Of a stretch of 5,890 nt of DNA, positions 5,211 through 5,890 are shown one piece after another. Below the pieces are notes generated by a model. That model saw only the letters and a program-made list of their open reading frames with translations. It ran no database searches and was not told the origin of the DNA. The DNA is from Chlamydiota bacterium (GTDB taxonomy: Bacteria > Chlamydiota > Chlamydiia > Chlamydiales > JAJFMI01). Each line of letters begins with the position of its first letter. The first letter of the stretch is position 1. The position numbers and the translations under genes are program-made. The DNA lies in contig JAJFMI010000101.1 in assembly GCA_021772235.1 (NCBI GenBank), positions 1 through 5,890 of the forward strand, written 5' to 3'.

Positions 5211-5890
5211 AATTAAACGTCTTATTATTGTTGCGCTCTTTTTGGGGGGCTTATTTTCGCTTTTAGTTGTACGTTTTTTCCAAATCCAGATTGTGGAGGG
5301 GGAGAAATGGGCGCGTCTTGCTAAATCCCAACACCAACTTCGCGTAACGATTCCCGCCAAACGTGGCCGCTTTTTTGCTAAATCTCGAAAGGTGAGTCAC
5401 CCAAATGAAGAAATTCCTCTTGTGGTAGATGTAGAAAAGTTCCATTTTTATGTCGATCCTCTTGCGATTCCAAGCGGCTTTTGTGAAGAGATTGCGCGGA
5501 ATATTGCGCAAAATTTAGATTATGACCGCAGAGGCGAGGAGAGAATTTTGCATGAGCTTACAAAACCCTCTCGCTCGCGAAAAATTGAAGCTTTTCTACC
5601 GATTGAAAAACGCGATCGTGTGCGCAATTGGTGGAAAGATTTTGCGCGTGCCAATCGATTACCCCGCAATGCCCTTTTCTTTATCGAAGACCGTGAACGA
5701 TCTTACCCTTATGGCAAGTTGATGGGACAAATTTTGCATACGGTCACGCGGGGGGTGGATGAAAAACTGCCGACAGGTGGTGTGGAGCTCTATTTTGATA
5801 AGCTATTAAAGGGAAAGGATGGCTCGCGTCTTTTGCTGCGCTCACCACGTCATGCAATGGAGAGTGGGATTGTTTTTGATGAGGCAAAAA
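5137..5890 (+). CDS. ftsI: Penicillin-binding protein 3 / FtsI-type transpeptidase, N-terminal part (runs off the window)
   Basis: The frame is open from the ATG at 5137 to the end of the window (251 codons). It encodes a basic cytoplasmic tail (MKRYCKQKRPRSRLE...), a single membrane anchor (about residues 29-48, LIIVALFLGGLFSLLVVRFF) and then FQIQIVEGEKWARLA...IPAKRGRFF, the usual start of the class B PBP dimerisation/pedestal domain. Later text such as PRNALFFIEDRERSYPYGKLMGQILHTV is also typical. The transpeptidase domain with SxxK, SxN and KTG lies beyond the window. Class B PBPs cross-link septal peptidoglycan with FtsW/FtsL partners. Position after the FtsL-like gene fits pbp3 of Chlamydiota (CT270 in C. 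trachomatis as I recall). The start is chosen because it supplies the positively charged tail and lies 3 bases after AAAGG; it overlaps ftsL by 74 bases. The 'DRNG' usually found after RGxI is not conserved here. Confidence 0.88.
   Translation, partial: MKRYCKQKRPRSRLEPHSSSDPYSKIKRLIIVALFLGGLFSLLVVRFFQIQIVEGEKWARLAKSQHQLRVTIPAKRGRFFAKSRKVSHPNEEIPLVVDVEKFHFYVDPLAIPSGFCEEIARNIAQNLDYDRRGEERILHELTKPSRSRKIEAFLPIEKRDRVRNWWKDFARANRLPRNALFFIEDRERSYPYGKLMGQILHTVTRGVDEKLPTGGVELYFDKLLKGKDGSRLLLRSPRHAMESGIVFDEAK

Noticed and set aside
4663..5511. Minus-strand frames opposite rsmH, ftsL and ftsI
   Set aside because: They are antisense to genes with strong family motifs and have no supporting signals.
5522..5722. 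66-codon plus-strand frame inside ftsI
   Set aside because: It lies fully inside the PBP frame, which continues unbroken and carries the family features.

Overview
The window looks like a piece of a chromosome from the phylum Chlamydiota, most likely an environmental 'chlamydia-like' lineage rather than Chlamydia itself. The main reason is gene order. A short serine/threonine-rich protein and a TPR protein lie head-to-head with mraZ, followed by rsmH (mraW), a small FtsL-like protein and the start of a PBP3/FtsI transpeptidase. This resembles, as I recall it, the CT274-CT273 / CT272-CT271-CT270 neighbourhood of Chlamydia trachomatis. The accessory AlbA/HATPase-type gene and the A+T-rich membrane protease on the left suggest a larger, more plastic genome.

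Left part (1-1519, +): a broken gene of the Schlafen-AlbA_2/HATPase family (often labelled 'RecG-like' or 'ATP-binding protein'). It is split by a 157-bp element at 577-733. The element is an imperfect palindrome over its whole length, has perfect 18-bp terminal inverted repeats, and is flanked by CTAG on both sides. Removing 161 bp (element plus one CTAG) rejoins the two halves in one frame and recreates the family's conserved RN...E..GTG segment. This is the strongest observation in the window: a MITE-like insertion whose pre-insertion allele can be read from the sequence.

Middle part (1522-3272, -): a CPBP/CAAX-type intramembrane metalloprotease with all three signature motifs, tail-to-tail with the broken gene. 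Upstream of it, in the same direction, are the TPR protein and the short Ser/Thr-rich protein, 10 bp apart and probably one operon. In C. trachomatis I recall a second dnaA gene beyond the TPR gene; here the protease sits there instead.

Divergent control region (3273-3472): about 200 bp carrying a likely sigma-70-type promoter for mraZ, a GTGGA/GTGGG pair at 10-bp spacing over its predicted start site, a second GTGGGA pair on the opposite strand facing the leftward operon, a perfect DnaA-box match and a 12-bp palindrome. MraZ could repress its own operon and also influence the leftward pair.

Right part (3473-5890, +): a tightly overlapping division/cell-wall cluster, mraZ > rsmH > ftsL-like > ftsI/pbp3 (cut by the window end). 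Overlaps of 38, 11 and 74 bp suggest translational coupling. rsmH is interrupted by a frame change at a run of nine T; one extra T, or a -1 slip on the run, restores the full-length protein. This may be a homopolymer sequencing error, a real mutation, or rescue by slippage.

I found no tRNA, rRNA, CRISPR array or convincing rho-independent terminator.
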